This document shows positions 15,461-22,668 of a stretch of 22,668 nt of DNA, piece after piece; positions within the stretch are counted from its first letter, which is position 1; each line of letters starts with the position of its first letter. This DNA comes from a virus. Position numbers and translations under genes: made by a program. The notes beneath the pieces are model-generated. The model was given only the letters and a program-made list of their open reading frames with translations, ran no database searches and was not told the origin of the DNA. The DNA lies in IMG/VR virus record IMGVR_UViG_3300008266_000585, positions 1 to 22,668 of that record; one strand, written 5' to 3'.

Positions 15461-17806
15461 ATGGCTGGAACGCCCGTCCTTGTCCCCGCGCTGTTCGCCT
15501 CTAACGGCGTGGCGCCCGCATCAGGGGCGAAGCTCTATGCGTACATCAAAGGCACAAGCACGCCGCAAACGTTCTACACGGACGAGGCGATCACGACGCC
15601 GGCCGCCAACCCCACAATCTGCAACAGCCTCGGCGCGGTGGTGCGCTATCTCGACCCCGCGCTGTCCTATGACCTTGTCGCCAAGACGAGCGACGATGCA
15701 ACCACGCTGTTTTCCGTCACCTACAGCCTAGACAATAATGCTCTTTTGCTTGGCAGCAAATGGGAGACGCATCTTAGCAAGTCGCTCCCTCAATTCTACC
15801 TTGACGACTATTACGTCACGACCTGGGAAGCCGCGCTCAACGCTGCTGATGGCGCGGCGTTTGCGGCAGGCGGCGGCATCATCTACGCCACGGGCCGTGA
15901 GGAATACGCGTTCACGGGCTATCCGGACGGGATAGCTGCCGGGAACTACATCGTCGGCATTCCGAACTATACCCGCTTTAAGATGCCAGTTGCGGGCGCG
16001 GTGCAAGCGCTTCTCGATTGGCGCGGCTCGACAGGATCAAGCTACACACTGTCAGCCAACGCTGCGAGCGGGGCGGAAACCATCTCGCTGTCGTCCGTCA
16101 CCAGCCTTGCGGTTGGCGATATCCTCCGCATCCAGAAGACGCCGGTCGCTCCTATCACGCTGGGCAAGTACACGCAGCTCGTCCGCATTGAGGAAATCAA
16201 CTCGCTGGTCGTGACCTTGAGCGAACCGCTGGAGTTCGCGGTTGCCACGTCTGACACCTACACGATTGTTGAAATCATTCCCAATGTCGGCGGCGGCTGT
16301 TCGGGCATCATCTTTGATGGATCGGCCAACACCAGTGATACGTGGTGTCTTGGCGCTTATGCGCTTTACTGCAGCGGCATGTATTTCGACAACCTCGGCG
16401 GCGAGAATATGTCTGGCGCCGAACCAATGGACGGGAACACCACTTCTGGCGTCCTCAATATGTTCGGTTGCTTCGACACGCGCGGGCTCAATGATTTCTG
16501 GGCTTACAAGTCGGGCTCTGGGGCAATCAACGCATTCCAGTTTCGCGAGATGGGGCCGACCAATTACGGCAGCTTCTATCTTGAGCGGTCAACCGGCTTT
16601 GGCGCTGGCTGGTACGACTCGACACAGCAGCACGTCCAGTCAGTCATCGAGAGCGGAAGTCTGGGCCGCGCGGGAAAGTTTCAGTGCGTCCTCGGCTTCA
16701 AGGTGGGGCAGGTGCGCTCCGCCAAGATGCGCTTTACCGGCTTTGCTGTCACCGAGGGTGCGCGCGGCTGGATTGGGTCTGCCACCTATCATCCGACAGA
16801 CCTGGAATATTTCACCGTCACGTCAATTGTCAGATCCGGCAACGTCGCCACGATCACCTTTGCCGAGCCGCTGAACACCTATGACAGCGGGCATCCGTTC
16901 GTCATCGCAGGAGCCACGGGAACCAATGACTTCAACGGCCAGGTTCAGCTTGTCCGTGTCGGCTCAAGCGGCAACGCTTACACCTACGCCAACGTCGGGG
17001 TGAACGAGACGGCAGGCGGCACAATCCTCTGCAACCTTGCCCGCAACCCGTCTTTCTGGGTCAACGACACGGGCTGCAATGTCGTTGTCGATCATCTCGA
17101 CTTTCGCGGCGTCACGAACTCGGCGGGCGACGTTCACACCGGAACGGCTGACAGCGTCCGCATCGGCGTGATGCGGACAGAGGGTAGCTTCACGCCCACC
17201 TATGCGGGAACGGCAGGGGCAGCCGCTCAGGGCACGGGCCGACACATCGCGGAGGTCAACGGCGTCAGCGCCATGCCGAACGGCCTGACAATTACTGCTG
17301 GCGGGCTCACCATGACGGGCCAGCTAAATGTTACGCATACAGGCGCCGTAGCCGCGCGCTTCACGGGCGATAACTTTCTATACCCAACTGCTTTGTCGAG
17401 CGCAGCGACGTCTGGCACGTCGGGCTTCGCCGTCACGGTGAAAGACAGCGGCGGAACCAACCGAACTGTCACGCTCCAGAACGCAGCAGGCACGCCCCGA
17501 CTGGTAAACGACTTCACCACGCCAACCGAAATCTGGATGAACGGCTCGCAGACGGGCCGCTTCAACAGTGCGGGCGGGATGCGCTTCGGCTCCCATGACT
17601 TTGTGACGGCTCAAGGCGGTGTAGTCCTGCGTTCTTTCACATCGGCCGACATCGCAGCGGTGGCAAACGCTGTGAACACCACGGGCAAGGTTGCCGGCCT
17701 GATGGTCTACGACACCACGAACAACCGCATCATGATTTCGTCAGGATCGGCAGCGGCCTCGCTTTGGTACGTGGCTGACGCATCCGCATCCGTGACCCCG
17801 TCATAA
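15461..17806 (+). CDS. Tail spike/fibre (receptor-binding protein), beta-helix type
   Basis: 781 aa; GGAG lies 8 nt before the ATG. Residues 1-95 form an N-terminal attachment-type domain: VPALFASNGVAPASGAKLYAY, then STPQTFYTDEAITTPAANPT and RYLDPALSYDLVAKTSDD. This pattern is common to many podovirus tail fibres. The middle (about 130-600) is Gly/Ser/Asn-rich with regularly spaced short strands (for example ASGAETISLSSVTSLAVGDI, SGIIFDGSANTSD, NVVVDHLDFRG), typical of a right-handed parallel beta-helix as in phage tail spikes. The C-terminal 30 residues (GLMVYDTTNNRIMISSG) are the usual trimerisation-end motif. It would bind, and might depolymerise, a surface polysaccharide; catalytic residues cannot be picked out by eye. 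Confidence 0.85.
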   Translation: MAGTPVLVPALFASNGVAPASGAKLYAYIKGTSTPQTFYTDEAITTPAANPTICNSLGAVVRYLDPALSYDLVAKTSDDATTLFSVTYSLDNNALLLGSKWETHLSKSLPQFYLDDYYVTTWEAALNAADGAAFAAGGGIIYATGREEYAFTGYPDGIAAGNYIVGIPNYTRFKMPVAGAVQALLDWRGSTGSSYTLSANAASGAETISLSSVTSLAVGDILRIQKTPVAPITLGKYTQLVRIEEINSLVVTLSEPLEFAVATSDTYTIVEIIPNVGGGCSGIIFDGSANTSDTWCLGAYALYCSGMYFDNLGGENMSGAEPMDGNTTSGVLNMFGCFDTRGLNDFWAYKSGSGAINAFQFREMGPTNYGSFYLERSTGFGAGWYDSTQQHVQSVIESGSLGRAGKFQCVLGFKVGQVRSAKMRFTGFAVTEGARGWIGSATYHPTDLEYFTVTSIVRSGNVATITFAEPLNTYDSGHPFVIAGATGTNDFNGQVQLVRVGSSGNAYTYANVGVNETAGGTILCNLARNPSFWVNDTGCNVVVDHLDFRGVTNSAGDVHTGTADSVRIGVMRTEGSFTPTYAGTAGAAAQGTGRHIAEVNGVSAMPNGLTITAGGLTMTGQLNVTHTGAVAARFTGDNFLYPTALSSAATSGTSGFAVTVKDSGGTNRTVTLQNAAGTPRLVNDFTTPTEIWMNGSQTGRFNSAGGMRFGSHDFVTAQGGVVLRSFTSADIAAVANAVNTTGKVAGLMVYDTTNNRIMISSGSAAASLWYVADASASVTPS

Positions 17807-17815
17807 GGTGACACC

Positions 17816-18586
17816 ATGACAAACCTGTTCTCTTACGATGACCTTGGCGTTCTCACGGAAAGCCTTGGCCGTGTGCCTGATGATGCGCTGCTGTTCGACC
17901 TTCTCGAGACGGCGCGCGAAGTAGCAGGCGAACGCTACAACCGCGCCTGCATCTCGCATGAACGCGACATGGAAAGCTGGCGCGCTGGCATGGAAACGCA
18001 CACGCTACGCATGGCGCAATGGTCCAGAGCCGTTGAGCAGCACGCGGCGGCGATGCGCGATCATGCTGTAACGCTGGAAGGCTGGGGCCTCGACCCGACG
18101 CTGTATCCGAAGCCCGTCCCGCCTGAAGGCCCAGGCCCTGCGCCGCAGTATGGCGAACCCCCTGCCGAACCCGTCCCGCCGACCGATGAAGACGCGGTTG
18201 CAATGCTGATGGCTGAACAACGGGCGGCTGTTGCGCGGGCGCGGCTGGAACCGAAATGGGAACCAGTGATCGACATGGAAATCGAGCGCGCGGAAATCGT
18301 CAACGAGGCGTTTGACCTCGTGATGGCGCGGCTTGGGTCTGTGCCTGTTGCGCCTGAACCAGAAGCCGCGCCCGAACACCACTTCGCAGACCTGATGCTT
18401 GCGGACGAGACGATTGACGACGCACGCGCGCGCCTGTCTGCGCGTCTCAAGGAGCTTCGCCACTACCTCATGGCCCCGGAAATCAAGGTCAACGAGGACG
18501 GCTCTGTCGGCCTCACGGGCGAGGAGCAATCCGAACTGCAAGACCTTGAGAGACGGCAGACGCTGGGGCGCTGGCTCGACGCCTAA
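17816..18586 (+). CDS. Hypothetical protein downstream of the tail spike (possible assembly factor)
   Basis: 256 aa, with AAGGTGA 4-6 nt upstream of the ATG and only 9 nt after the tail-spike stop. The N-terminal 85 residues are helical and charged. A Pro/Glu-rich linker (YPKPVPPEGPGPAPQYGEPP, about residues 101-120) follows. Two further helical segments (LMAEQRAAVARARLEPKWEP; IDDARARLSARLKELRHY) lead to the C-terminus GRWLDA. There is no TM segment or signal peptide. Short helical proteins immediately after tail-fibre genes are often dedicated fibre chaperones, and this is my best guess, but the protein does not match a named chaperone family I know. Confidence 0.72.
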   Translation: MTNLFSYDDLGVLTESLGRVPDDALLFDLLETAREVAGERYNRACISHERDMESWRAGMETHTLRMAQWSRAVEQHAAAMRDHAVTLEGWGLDPTLYPKPVPPEGPGPAPQYGEPPAEPVPPTDEDAVAMLMAEQRAAVARARLEPKWEPVIDMEIERAEIVNEAFDLVMARLGSVPVAPEPEAAPEHHFADLMLADETIDDARARLSARLKELRHYLMAPEIKVNEDGSVGLTGEEQSELQDLERRQTLGRWLDA

Positions 18587-18610
18587 GCACGAACCTAAAA
18601 GGCTGGGACA

Positions 18611-19018
18611 ATGGATGACGATTTCAACGAGCGCTTCAAGGCGCTCAAGCGTGAATTGCGTGAGGTTGCGGAGGACTTCGAACAGCTCAGGAAGCGCAAG
18701 GCAAACGGAGAAGACGTGGAACAGATCGCAGCAAAGGTGACCGCCATCGAGAGCGAGATGCGCACGAAGTTCGCGTCCCTCCAATCCGACAGCCAGGAAG
18801 TGCGCCACGGGCTCCAGAAGCTCGTGGAAGCAATCGACCATCTCCGCGCCGACCTCTCCACGCACAAGCGCGAAATTGCGCAGGTACAGGACAGCCAGAA
18901 GGGCAGCATGTGGGCGCGCATCCCGGTTGCCGGATGGGTGCTTATGGCCGTGGGTTGCTTCGCGGTGATGCAGCTTGGCCTTGAACGCTGGGCCGAGTTT
19001 CAGGGGATGGGGCGGTAA
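18611..19018 (+). CDS. Coiled-coil protein with C-terminal TM helix (XhlA/holin-like, putative)
   Basis: 135 aa; AAAGG lies about 9 nt upstream of the ATG. Residues 1-98 form a continuous charged coiled coil (RFKALKRELREVAEDFEQLR, IAAKVTAIESEMRTKFASLQ). They are followed by one TM helix at about 104-122 (IPVAGWVLMAVGCFAVMQLG) and a short tail. This soluble-coil plus C-terminal anchor plan is that of haemolysin XhlA-like proteins, which act with holins and endolysins in some phages. It stands at the head of the membrane/lysis region. A holin-accessory role is inference; it could also be a virion membrane-contact protein. Confidence 0.7.
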   Translation: MDDDFNERFKALKRELREVAEDFEQLRKRKANGEDVEQIAAKVTAIESEMRTKFASLQSDSQEVRHGLQKLVEAIDHLRADLSTHKREIAQVQDSQKGSMWARIPVAGWVLMAVGCFAVMQLGLERWAEFQGMGR

Positions 19019-19049
19019 AACTCTCGTCAGCGAGTGGGATACCAGTCTG

Positions 19050-19064
19050 TTTTATGGCATAAAA
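19050..19064. promoter_or_regulatory. AT-rich 15-bp palindrome before the HNH endonuclease gene
   Basis: TTTTATG-G-CATAAAA is a perfect 7-bp dyad around one central base, in an AT-rich island within otherwise GC-rich DNA. It lies 22 nt upstream of the ATG at 19087. It could be an operator or promoter element for the endonuclease gene, or part of the DNA that came with it. No convincing -35 element is seen. Confidence 0.4.
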
Positions 19065-19086
19065 TAACTCTCAATAAGAGGGTGCC

Positions 19087-19602
19087 ATGACCAAGACAGT
19101 TCCTATTGAAACGCTCCGTAGAATATTTGTCTATGACGGTGAGACGGGCAATCTCACATGGTCCTTTGACGAAGGTGTCATGCCCCATGTTCGGGGCAAG
19201 CAGGCTTTCACGTCGAAGGGCAGTCACGGATACTGGCAGACCAACTATCGCGGCATCGTCATGCTTGCGCATCGCGTCATCATCGCGATGGAAACAGGCG
19301 AATGGCCCATTCAGGTTGATCATATCAACGGCGACAAGGCCGACAACAGGCGCGCAAACATTCGCCCGGTTACTCAATCAGAAAACAGAAAAAACCTGTC
19401 GCTGACCGCCAAAAACAAAAGCGGCGTCATGGGCGTTAGCTGGGACAAGGTGAACGGAAAGTGGGTCGCGAGAATTAAAGACGCGACCGGACGAATGAAG
19501 AACTTAGGGCGCTTCAAGACATTGGAGGAAGCTGCTGCCGTCAGAAAACAATCTGAGCGGCAGAACGGGTATCACACAAATCATGGCAGGATAACTAGAT
19601 GA
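19087..19602 (+). CDS. HNH homing endonuclease with AP2 DNA-binding domain
   Basis: 171 aa; AGAGGGTG lies just upstream of the ATG. Residues about 55-105 form the HNH nuclease: AHRVIIAMETGEWP, then VDHINGDKADNRRANIR, with H62/R63, D78-H79, N81/N87/N91 and an ENRKN end. Residues about 112-165 match an AP2 DNA-binding fold (SGVMGVSWDKVNGKWVARIK, LGRFKTLEEAAAVR). HNH_3 plus AP2 is a standard layout of phage freestanding homing endonucleases that cut intronless or endonuclease-less alleles and are copied by repair. Base composition is more AT-rich than the neighbours, a sign of acquisition. It sits between two membrane-protein genes and its TGA overlaps the next ATG. Confidence 0.9.
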   Translation: MTKTVPIETLRRIFVYDGETGNLTWSFDEGVMPHVRGKQAFTSKGSHGYWQTNYRGIVMLAHRVIIAMETGEWPIQVDHINGDKADNRRANIRPVTQSENRKNLSLTAKNKSGVMGVSWDKVNGKWVARIKDATGRMKNLGRFKTLEEAAAVRKQSERQNGYHTNHGRITR

Positions 19603-20600
19603 CGGGCTGGGACCGGGCTGCACACTTTGGGCGATGGATGAAAGACCATGCGCCCGCATTTACAGTCGCTTTTGTAACATTCAGTGCGCTGTGGTTTGCA
19701 GTCGGGCTGGCGTGTCTGGCGCTCTACTATTTCGACTCGATGTTCTACCGGAGCCTCGCGCCGCCCGGAATGGAGTTTGCCTTTCAGTGCATTGGCATCG
19801 TGTTCCGCACGTTCGTCATCTTCGGCGGCCTCGCGATTGTCTGGTTGAAAACCAACAAGATCAACCCCGCTGCCGGCCGCACGCTGCGCTTCATCTGGGT
19901 GATGGGGCTGATTGCGTGTGGCATCGCTGCGTTAGGCTTCGTCACTGAAGGAAACGACTGGCACTATCGTAAGGGCGCCGCGATTACGCAGACGGAAAGC
20001 GCATCGACGGAAAGCGCCGACACGATCATCGCACGCGCCGAGAAGGAAAAGGTCGCGATACGCGCCGACCGTGACCAGTTGGTAGCAGCCGCGCGTCAGT
20101 CGATGAACCTCGTCCTTGATGACGGCAACAGCCGCAACGATGACGTCTCGACCTACGAAAAGAACATCGCGCAATACCAGACCGAGGCGCAAGCCAAGCT
20201 GGACGAGCAGGACGCGAAAATTGCCGCCGCAGAGACTGACCGTCTCGGCGCGCGTCAGCAGGCGACGGAAGCGGCCATTGGCGATCCGGCATTGCCTGCG
20301 GTGTTCCAGGCTCCCGCGCGCTATTTCGCAGGCTTCGATGGCGTGACGTTCCGTGACGCCTTCGCACTGTTCTGGGTGATCTTGCTCGAGGCGTGCGGAT
20401 CTGTCGGCGCGCAGGCTTTGCTTGCCGTCCAGATGGCGATGTCAAAGCGGAAAGAAGCGCAAGAGAACGGATCACGCGGGGGACGCACGACATCGCGACG
20501 CCGACTGATCGAGGACATGCGCAAGGCGCGAACCGAAACCAAAGCCGATCTCTCGGAGGATAAAGACAATGGGTCTGCGGCAAGCCAAAACGCAGCCTAA
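19599..20600 (+). CDS. Membrane protein with four TM helices and a large extramembrane coiled coil
   Basis: 333 aa; the ATG overlaps the HNH stop (ATGA), with AGGA 8 nt upstream. TM helices are seen at about 20-44, 60-83, 96-116 and 254-280. Between TM3 and TM4 lies a 130-residue charged coiled coil (IIARAEKEKVAIRADRDQLV, KNIAQYQTEAQAKLDEQDAK). The C-terminus (286-333) is basic, hydrophilic and probably cytoplasmic. No enzymatic motif is apparent. A membrane protein of this design in the lysis region might be a holin-related, spanin-like or superinfection-exclusion protein; I do not recognise a named family. Both of its ends abut HNH endonuclease genes. Confidence 0.75.
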   Translation: MTGWDRAAHFGRWMKDHAPAFTVAFVTFSALWFAVGLACLALYYFDSMFYRSLAPPGMEFAFQCIGIVFRTFVIFGGLAIVWLKTNKINPAAGRTLRFIWVMGLIACGIAALGFVTEGNDWHYRKGAAITQTESASTESADTIIARAEKEKVAIRADRDQLVAAARQSMNLVLDDGNSRNDDVSTYEKNIAQYQTEAQAKLDEQDAKIAAAETDRLGARQQATEAAIGDPALPAVFQAPARYFAGFDGVTFRDAFALFWVILLEACGSVGAQALLAVQMAMSKRKEAQENGSRGGRTTSRRRLIEDMRKARTETKADLSEDKDNGSAASQNAA

Positions 20601-21166
20601 ATGTGCTTCCATCTGCTGCCACGCCTAATGGCCGCGACGTCTGTTGGTCGTAGGCCCAACCGCCGAGCAATTTCTGCGCTTGTTCCTTTTTCTTCGTATT
20701 TGATGCGCCTCGCCATCTCGTTGGTAAGCTTGGCGTGTACATGCGCCTCACCGACCATTCTTGTCTTGTGTACGTCCATATCGGACAGGTTTTCGGCTCG
20801 CGTCGCCCACCTTAAGTGACGCGGGTTTATGCATCTTCTGTTGCCGCAAGAATGCGCAGCGTCACGGCCCTTTGGGCTTGGGCCGGAAGTTTTTGTGCAG
20901 ACGTATCTATGCGCGGCTACCGCCGTTCCATCTTCAAGGCGAATTACTGGGTAACGCGTTTGGTTTTTTCCAGTTGGCCAAATAATGCATTCAGCGGTTT
21001 GGCTTTCAATGGCTTCGTTTGCGAAACGCAGCGGCTCGCCAATGCCGAGTTTGATTAGGTCTATAGTTCCGCGCCGCTTAACTCTGGCATAGTGAGCTGC
21101 GCACATCGTTCCGGCGAACTTCTTCTTGCCGCAACTGTCTACTGAACATACGGAAGGATTAGCCAT
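20597..21166 (-). CDS. HNH homing endonuclease with N-terminal zinc motif and C-terminal HTH-like end
   Basis: 189 aa on the minus strand, with AGAGG about 4 nt upstream of the ATG. Residues 7-33 form a zinc-binding segment (C7, C12, C22, H25; CAAHYARVKRRG). The HNH core is at about 84-131: AAHRYVCTKTSGPSPKGRDA, then HSCGNRRCINPRHLRWATRA, with H105, C107, C112, N114, H117 and N126. The C-terminal 50 residues (HVHAKLTNEMARRIKYEEKG, AEIARRLGLRPTDVAAI, WKHI) are a helix-turn-helix of the type that follows such nucleases. This architecture differs from the AP2-containing enzyme at 19087. Its stop shares bases with the stop of the facing membrane gene (CTAA). Confidence 0.88.
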   Translation of the reverse strand: MANPSVCSVDSCGKKKFAGTMCAAHYARVKRRGTIDLIKLGIGEPLRFANEAIESQTAECIIWPTGKNQTRYPVIRLEDGTAVAAHRYVCTKTSGPSPKGRDAAHSCGNRRCINPRHLRWATRAENLSDMDVHKTRMVGEAHVHAKLTNEMARRIKYEEKGTSAEIARRLGLRPTDVAAIRRGSRWKHI

Positions 21167-21194
21167 GGTGCCTCTCTTCAGGCGCTTTGGTTAG

Positions 21195-21226
21195 GCACGG
21201 GTTGAGCGCTCCAACGCTCCCCGTGC
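21195..21226. promoter_or_regulatory. Long hairpin between the divergent HNH and lysozyme genes
   Basis: GCACGGG (21195-21201) pairs with CCCGTGC (21220-21226), and inside it GAGCG (21204-21208) pairs with CGCTC (21215-21219), leaving a TT bulge and a 6-nt loop. The 12-bp stem has no following T-tract on either strand, so it is not a standard terminator. It lies in the 137-nt gap upstream of the lysozyme start, and might block or expose the lysozyme translation start, or be a transcript-processing site. This is inference. Confidence 0.45.
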
Positions 21227-21303
21227 TGTCTCAGCTTAGCAAAATCTCACTGACCATCAACTTAATGGGGGTACATGTGCCCATAGAAGTTCTGCGCCGC
21301 AGA

Positions 21304-22464
21304 ATGCCTCACGAGCATATCGTCACCGATCAGACGGTATCGCTAATTCGAGGCTTTGAGGGACTGCACCTCAAGGCATATCCGGACCCTGCAAGCGAAC
21401 TAGCAAGAACTGGCAAAGGTTCTGGCGAGCCGTGGACAATTGGTTACGGCCACACGAAGGGCGTGAAGCCCGGCGACACATGCACACTTCAGCAGGCTGA
21501 TATCTGGCTACAGCAAGATGCTGATGATGCGGCCAACATCGTGCGCACTAACATCACTGTACCCCTGACCGCTGGGGAGTTTGGCGCCCTGACGTCGCTG
21601 GCGTTCAATCTCGGGTACATCCCGAAATCGTTAAAGGCCTGCTTGAATGGCGGCGTGACGGACGCGGGCAAGGTGATGACGCCGGGCAGTTATGGATCGG
21701 CGCTTCTCCAGTTTCCCCGCAACTGCCGCGCAGGTGGCAAGCCGCTCAAGGGCCTGTACCGGAGAAGACTGGCTGAAGCTTGCCTGTTCTGCGACCTCCC
21801 GTGGGAGAACGCTTGCAGCATCAGCGTGATCAAGCTGCAAGTCACTGAAGGCGGGCAGATCGACCCGAACGAAAGCACGTCGCTTGAAGACACCCTCATG
21901 CGTGCGCGGCTCGATACATCAAAGCCGCCGAACACATCCGAGATACTAAAAAAACCTTGGTCAGAATTGGTCAAGAAAGCTGAGCCTGAAGCCGTGCCGG
22001 CGACAGGCGAGGCGGAACCAGCGGCGCAGGAAGCCCCCCAGCCCAACCGGCCGCCGCTGGTGTCTGCCCCCGTTCCTGCGCCGCCGAGTGGTCCGGTTGC
22101 GCAGGCGCCGGCGGTGGTGGTCCCGGCTCCCCAGCCCCCGCCGCCGCCGGTCAAGCCTGCGCCGCCCCCGAAGCTCCCTGACCCGCCCGTTCCCATCGGC
22201 CAACAGACCGGCGCTGTAGATGCCGCGAGAAAGTCGGAGGAGTGGTCATCATCTGCCAAGTCGATGATCTACTCCCGCCGATTTTGGGGCCTTCTCCTGG
22301 TTGTGGCGGGCCGTGTCTGGATGCTCAAGACTGGCAGCAACGCGGTTCTTGGAGCTGTTTCTGATCCGCTCGTGATGGAGATGTTCTCAGGCTTCATGGT
22401 CATGGTCATCGGTGAAGCCGTGCAACATTGGGGCGAACGCAAAGCCACGCGGCCGCTCAAATGA
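21304..22464 (+). CDS. GH24 (T4-type) lysozyme endolysin fused to a C-terminal two-TM holin-like domain
   Basis: 386 aa from ATG 21304. The frame is open further upstream to a TTG at 21187, but 21304 puts the catalytic Glu at residue 19, normal for the family; its ribosome site is weak, so the start is uncertain. Residues 7-160 are a phage lysozyme that cuts peptidoglycan, with SLIRGFEGLHLKAYPDP (E19, D28) and WTIGYGHT (T45) forming the E-D-T triad. An insert precedes T45. A Pro/Ala-rich linker (about 230-305) follows. Two hydrophobic helices come next (FWGLLLVVAGRVWML and VMEMFSGFMVMVIGEAVQHW), ending in a basic tail. No signal peptide is seen. The membrane domain resembles small holins; fusion in one ORF is unusual. 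Confidence 0.85.
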   Translation: MPHEHIVTDQTVSLIRGFEGLHLKAYPDPASELARTGKGSGEPWTIGYGHTKGVKPGDTCTLQQADIWLQQDADDAANIVRTNITVPLTAGEFGALTSLAFNLGYIPKSLKACLNGGVTDAGKVMTPGSYGSALLQFPRNCRAGGKPLKGLYRRRLAEACLFCDLPWENACSISVIKLQVTEGGQIDPNESTSLEDTLMRARLDTSKPPNTSEILKKPWSELVKKAEPEAVPATGEAEPAAQEAPQPNRPPLVSAPVPAPPSGPVAQAPAVVVPAPQPPPPPVKPAPPPKLPDPPVPIGQQTGAVDAARKSEEWSSSAKSMIYSRRFWGLLLVVAGRVWMLKTGSNAVLGAVSDPLVMEMFSGFMVMVIGEAVQHWGERKATRPLK

Positions 22465-22668
22465 TGGCGCTATGGATGGGCCTGCCACAATGGGCGCGCA
22501 CCGCGCTCCTGTGGTGCGGCGCGCTGTTCATGATGGCGCTGACCGGCAAGTTCTTGCTGTCGCAGCATGACAAGCGCATCCGCAGGGAAGTGAACGACGC
22601 GCGCGACATCGAAGCCGCGCAAGTAGAGTCAGAAGTCCTCACCCAGATCACGGAAAACACCAATGAAG
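22461..22668 (+). CDS. Rz-like inner-membrane spanin (3' partial)
   Basis: The ATG overlaps the lysozyme TGA (ATGA), and the frame is open to the window end (69 codons). The product starts MMALWMGLPQWARTALLWCG, then carries one N-terminal TM helix (about residues 12-34, continuing LFMMALTGKFLLS). A charged periplasmic coiled coil follows (KRIRREVNDARDIEAAQVES). A short N-in TM helix plus a coil directly after an endolysin is the classic i-spanin (Rz) layout, which joins with an outer-membrane Rz1 to break the outer membrane at lysis. An overlapping Rz1 frame cannot be judged because the gene is cut off. Confidence 0.7.
   Translation, partial: MMALWMGLPQWARTALLWCGALFMMALTGKFLLSQHDKRIRREVNDARDIEAAQVESEVLTQITENTNE

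Noticed and set aside
15240-15461. 73-codon minus-strand ORF in the gap before the tail spike
   Set aside because: It is in a different frame from the 41-codon membrane gene, has no ribosome site and a low-complexity Gly/Arg product.
18005-18865. 286-codon minus-strand ORF across 18005-18865
   Set aside because: It spans two good plus-strand genes and the gap between them; the plus-strand genes have clear ribosome sites and protein-like composition.
1-22668. CRISPR arrays, tRNA genes, insertion sequences, att sites
   Set aside because: No evenly spaced direct repeats, cloverleaf-like sequences, transposase motifs or terminal inverted repeats were seen.

Overview
The window is a stretch of a tailed-phage (or prophage) late region. 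It resembles a P22-like podovirus of a GC-rich host, most plausibly an alphaproteobacterium of the Rhizobiales type. I base this on the high GC, the G/C-ending codons, and the gene set: portal, scaffold, coat, gp4-like adaptor, gp10-like stabilisation protein, three ejection-type proteins, tail spike. The host call is inference. No integrase, repressor or bacterial flanking gene is visible, so a free phage and a prophage cannot be told apart.

Layout: (1) 1-1579 holds the portal protein, cut off at its 5' end and carrying an apparent +1 frameshift near its C-terminus. (2) 1579-5007 is a run of six tightly packed genes for small, beta-rich, Ser/Thr/Gly-rich proteins that look like virion appendage or decoration proteins. 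It closes with a strong intrinsic terminator at 5051-5078. (3) 5164-9648 holds scaffold, major capsid protein (N4-gp56 type), a small capsid-associated protein, a connector-like protein, a gp4-like adaptor and the gp10-like tail protein. (4) 9649-15230 holds a tail-associated protein and three large proteins in the place and style of P22 gp7/gp20/gp16 DNA-ejection proteins. (5) 15227-15442 holds a 41-codon membrane protein on the minus strand and an intrinsic terminator. (6) 15461-18586 holds the tail spike or fibre and a following gene that may help its assembly. (7) 18611-22668 is a membrane and lysis region. It has a coiled-coil/TM protein of holin or XhlA style, a four-TM coiled-coil protein flanked by two unrelated HNH endonuclease genes on opposite strands, a GH24 lysozyme fused through a long proline-rich linker to a C-terminal two-TM domain, and the start of an Rz-like spanin, cut off by the window end.

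The plus-strand genes are almost all coupled (TAATG, TGATG, ATGA overlaps or gaps of a few bases). This implies long polycistronic late transcripts, punctuated by terminators at 5051-5078 and 15421-15442. The two minus-strand genes (41-aa membrane protein and HNH endonuclease) each end exactly inside the stop codon of the plus-strand gene they face.

The points most worth a second look are the lysozyme with a fused C-terminal membrane domain, the unlisted-size minus-strand membrane gene with a perfect GGAGG, the interleaved inverted repeats (pseudoknot topology) in the scaffold-coat leader, the portal frameshift, the paired homing endonucleases, and the terminator 18 nt ahead of the tail-spike start.
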